Positions 61,078-64,000 of a stretch of DNA of 64,000 bases are shown here, one piece after another. Where the stretch lies: NCBI RefSeq assembly GCF_027409185.1, contig NC_084474.1:26689382-26753381 (forward strand), in the 5' to 3' direction. Numbering within the stretch: the first letter of the stretch is position 1; each line of letters begins with the position of its first letter. The DNA is from Cynocephalus volans. Lineage: Eukaryota > Chordata > Mammalia > Dermoptera > Cynocephalidae. The translations under genes and the position numbers were made by a program. The notes below the pieces were generated by a model. The model ran no database searches and was not told the DNA's origin. It worked only from the letters and a program-made list of their open reading frames with translations.

Positions 61078-61800
61078 TAACATTGTTACCCAAACCAAGT
61101 CCAGCTGCCTGCCCCAAACAAAAACCCTGGCTGGGCTCACCAAAATCTCTTATAGAACCTGGGGCATTCAGCTCCTGGCTTAGGCTCACCAAAATCTTGT
61201 TACCAAACCCAAGTCCGGATGCCTGCCTCCAAACAAAAGCAGATGACCTAAAAGTCAAATGTTAGTGGAATAGGAAGTCAGCTTTTATTCCGGAATACTG
61301 GCGACCTGACAACAGATGTTGGGCAAACCCTTTCTTCAGTAAACCTGAAGGAGAAAAACCAGACTAAGGCCATCACAAAGACTCAGACTTACTGAGGGGT
61401 TTTTAAAGAGGGGGCTGAGGGAATGGAACGTGGGAAATAAGCAGGAGGGAGGGGTTCGTGCAAGGGGCCAGGGGCAAATTCTCACCGAGGCTCCATCTAG
61501 CCTCCTTTCTCAACCTTGATGCTATCTTAGAGTCCTGCAGGCTTTTTATTTGCTTTGGGGTAGAACCAGCTTAGTTAGCTTTATTGATGTCTTCCTTGGT
61601 CTCTCGGGGTCAGGTGGTACGAGTCTCATGGCAAGTGTGCAGCTCCAGGCTGGCGGGAAAACAACTTTAATTTTATGTAAATAATGTCATCTGGCCCCAT
61701 AACCAAGGCTCAAAATATCAAATAAACATGGGAAAAGAGGGAACTCAGACAAATGCATGTTAAGAAAAAAACTGTCTTTTAAATTTTCCTACAGCCCATG
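61078..61800. mobile_element. Possible LTR or unclassified interspersed repeat
   Basis: A GC-richer island with an internal direct repeat: 'ttgttacc(c)aaacc(c)aagtcc' with 'gcctgcc' and 'ccaaacaaa' at about 61084 and about 61197. 'ggctcaccaaaatct' also occurs twice, at about 61134 and 61184. Downstream it has LTR-like composition. No gene frame or family name can be supported. Confidence 0.35.
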
Positions 61801-63059
61801 AGGTTTCAGATCCCAACATGGCTTTGTTCCTGATCACTCCAACAACATTACGTGATGAATATTTTTCTGTCATCTATCTGTGAATATAAGGTTATGAACT
61901 CATAAATTTGGTCCTGAGTTTAATGATATTCATAGGTGCTTTTAAAATGAAAAGGCTCATTTTGTTTAAAAAGGTATTATATATTCTTACTCTAAGCCTA
62001 TTTTTAAAAAGTAGCTAGGATAATCCAAAAACATGTATGCCTAAAATCCTTTAAGAAAACTCCTTTTTCTCCTAAATTTTCAGGAATTTCCTTTAAAATT
62101 CGTAATATCTATAATAAATAAAAGATTTGGAGTGGTTCCAGAAGATTTAAGGGGGCGGGGGGGGGGGACCAGTAGATTAAGCTGTTCATGTGACACAGGT
62201 GAGGAGAGGAATGATTTAATTAGAGAATTTCGGTGTGATAAGGCCAGAAACACAAGTCACCCAGGAGGGCAGGGACACCTGGGAGGGCTGATCCACTGTT
62301 TAAATACATGTCGCATGATGGCAAGATCAGGTGTGGTGACAAGGAAGATGAGATGCACCTGTGGAAAACTAAATTAACAGACTGTATCTATTTAATTTCT
62401 ATAGTCTAAATATTTCTATAGTCTAGACCTATACTGAGAGAAGAAATTTTAGGGGAAAATCTCAATCTCTGAGATTTTGGAGTTGGGTGAGACTGCGTGA
62501 ATCACCCTGTCCAACAGTCACTGATGAGAACAGAAAACCAAGAAAACTTTTCCTTGTCATTTGGTCGCCCAAGAAATCATCCCTGGAAAAGTTTTGGTCT
62601 ACTTTGGCCTCAAGTCACAAAACCAAAAGATGATATAAAAGATTTTACTTTAAATTCAAAGAGATGATACTTGATAAATGAAAGTTAATAAAGCTAGAAT
62701 TATTAAATGATTTGTCAAGACATAGTACTGGTCAAAAATTATTATGTACGTGGACATAAGATTTAAACCCAATTTTTAAAAGTATCGGAAGAGAAAGCAA
62801 AGTGAGGAGCAATATAAGTACTTAGGTGACAGTTTTCGCAGTAAATGCTGGCTCTTCTGACACAGGAAAATTAGGACACACCCGTGTGAAATACAGCTCC
62901 GCAGCCCACAGAGGAAGCCAAGCACATTTCCTAATAAAACTGCAGGGAAATTATAGGTGCTGCAAATGTAATTGCCTGAGTTGGAAATAGGCCAGGATAT
63001 CAGCTAGAGCTCCTAGTATCTTTCATAATGAAAACTCCTCAGATTCTCAAATATGAAGT

Positions 63060-63480
63060 TTTTTTTAACTGTATTTTATTGTGGTTAGAACACTCAACAT
63101 GAGATCTATCTGCTTAATGAATTTTAAGTGTATTGTTGACTCCAGCTATAATGATGGACAGCAGATCTCTAGAACTTACTCATATTGCTTTACTGAAACT
63201 GTATGCCCATTGATTAGTAACTCCCCATGCCCTCTTCTCAACTCCTGGCAACCACCATTCCATTCTTTGAGTCTATGAATTGACTATTTCAGATAGCTCA
63301 AGTAGAATCATGCAGCATTTGTCTTTCTGTGGCCAACTTATTTCACTTAGCATAATGTCCTCAGGGTTCATCCACCTTGTCATGTACTGCAGAATCTCCT
63401 TTTTTGAAGGCCGAGTAGTATTCCATTGCATGTATATAGTACATTGTCTTTATCCATTCATGTAGTTTCCACATCTTGGC
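63060..63480 (-). repeat. L1M-type LINE 3' end, antisense
   Basis: Contains the antisense L1 3' UTR phrases 'tgtattttattgtggttaga', 'aactccccatgccctcttctc', 'ctggcaaccaccattcca', 'ttcacttagcataatgtcct', and 'gccgagtagtattccattgc'. Decayed. Confidence 0.8.
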
Positions 63481-63784
63481 TATCAAATCTGAATTTTCTA
63501 AGGGAACCACTGATACCACATTGGATTTATTCTACAAAAAGACTGTGACTCCATTTAGGCTCCACAGGAAAAGCTCATCTTCCTAAAACATCCCAAACCC
63601 ATCCTAGGCACTTAGGTTACTCATGAGTACTTGATGCTAACTCAAAGATGAGTCCATCGTTAAGTTCTTTAATGTCAGAAAATTCACCATGCTCGTGAAC
63701 CTGGGCCCCCTCACACAAATTTTAATAAGTGGAGTTGGCTTATATATTATGCTTTCTTCCTTGCATTTTTTTTTCTTCTTTCAG

Positions 63785-63935
63785 AATAGTTTAATAATCA
63801 AAAGCATGGCATTCAGAATCAGAGAAACCTGGGTTCAAACCCTAGCTTGGCCACTTTCTACCTGTGTGACTTCAAGCAAATTAGTTAACCTTTCTGAGCT
63901 TCATTCACCTCATATTAAAAATAGGAAAAATACCA
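63785..63935 (+). repeat. MIR SINE
   Basis: Plus-strand MIR: 'aatcaaaagcatggcattcag', 'cctgggttcaaaccctagct', 'ctacctgtgtgacttcaagc' and 'ctttctgagcttcattcacc'. Confidence 0.85.
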
Positions 63936-64000
63936 TGAAGTAGTTATTTACCAATCACTTACTATTTATGTATTTTATCCCATTTTATTCTCTCTATAAT

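Larger units (their letters stand above)
56048..64000 (-). other. SLCO5A1: SLCO5A1 intron upstream of the Kazal exon
   Basis: No further SLCO5A1 exon is seen up to the window edge. It contains MER5A, MIRs, a mariner-like MITE, CA repeats, a 5'-truncated retrocopy, a possible LTR and an L1 fragment, listed separately. Simple tracts include CATC-like repeats (57041-57065), an ATC/ATT tract (59520-59560) and a G-run (62152-62168). Confidence 0.65.

Noticed and set aside
56048..64000. Further SLCO5A1 exons
   Set aside because: I looked for minus-strand frames with transporter-helix or loop motifs bordered by splice sites and found none.

Overview
This window is nuclear DNA from a placental mammal. 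It has GT-AG spliced exons, long AT-rich introns and dense LINE, SINE, LTR and DNA-transposon remnants. Two neighbouring genes converge tail to tail. SULF1 (extracellular heparan sulfate 6-O-endosulfatase 1) is on the plus strand and SLCO5A1 (organic anion transporter family member 5A1) is on the minus strand. The same order occurs at human 8q13. I find no Alu in 64 kb, which argues against a monkey or ape. The window does hold SINEs that look derived from tRNA-Ile, including a dimeric one, and LTRs of MST and MLT1 type. This fits a euarchontan that is not a simian, and a colugo (Dermoptera) is my best guess from memory of its tRNA-Ile SINEs. The species is an inference.

Layout. Positions 1-38630 carry the last nine coding exons of SULF1: the hydrophilic, heparan-sulfate-binding domain, the C-terminal cysteine-rich domain, the stop codon and a roughly 2.3 kb 3' UTR. 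The 14 kb intron 6018-20253 holds an antisense near-full-length L1 (about 7265-12815), an L2, an MST LTR, a dimeric tRNA SINE, and an intronless copy of MSL3 whose MRG-domain reading frame (350 codons) is still open. The 13.8 kb intron 22489-36258 holds MIR, a mariner-like palindrome and a nested stack in which an MLT1 LTR and an ERV-L remnant interrupt an old antisense L1. Positions 38630-43380 are intergenic. Positions 43380-49297 are the probable SLCO5A1 3' UTR and last coding exon. Three further SLCO5A1 exons lie at 51633-51697, 53781-54022 and 55888-56047. The remainder, to 64000, reads as SLCO5A1 intron with repeats.

The most interesting signal is in the last SULF1 exon. The canonical frame stops after ten codons (TAA at 36287-36289), but another frame stays open from the splice acceptor to 37079. 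Skipping the 34-nt penultimate exon (22455-22488) joins the previous exon to exactly that frame. The result would be a SULF1 with an alternative C-terminal tail of about 273 residues that has five N-glycosylation sequons and no cysteine. The second notable item is the MSL3 retrocopy. In human the parent gene is X-linked, and this copy shows a striking excess of AT-to-GC change instead of the CpG decay usual in a dead copy.
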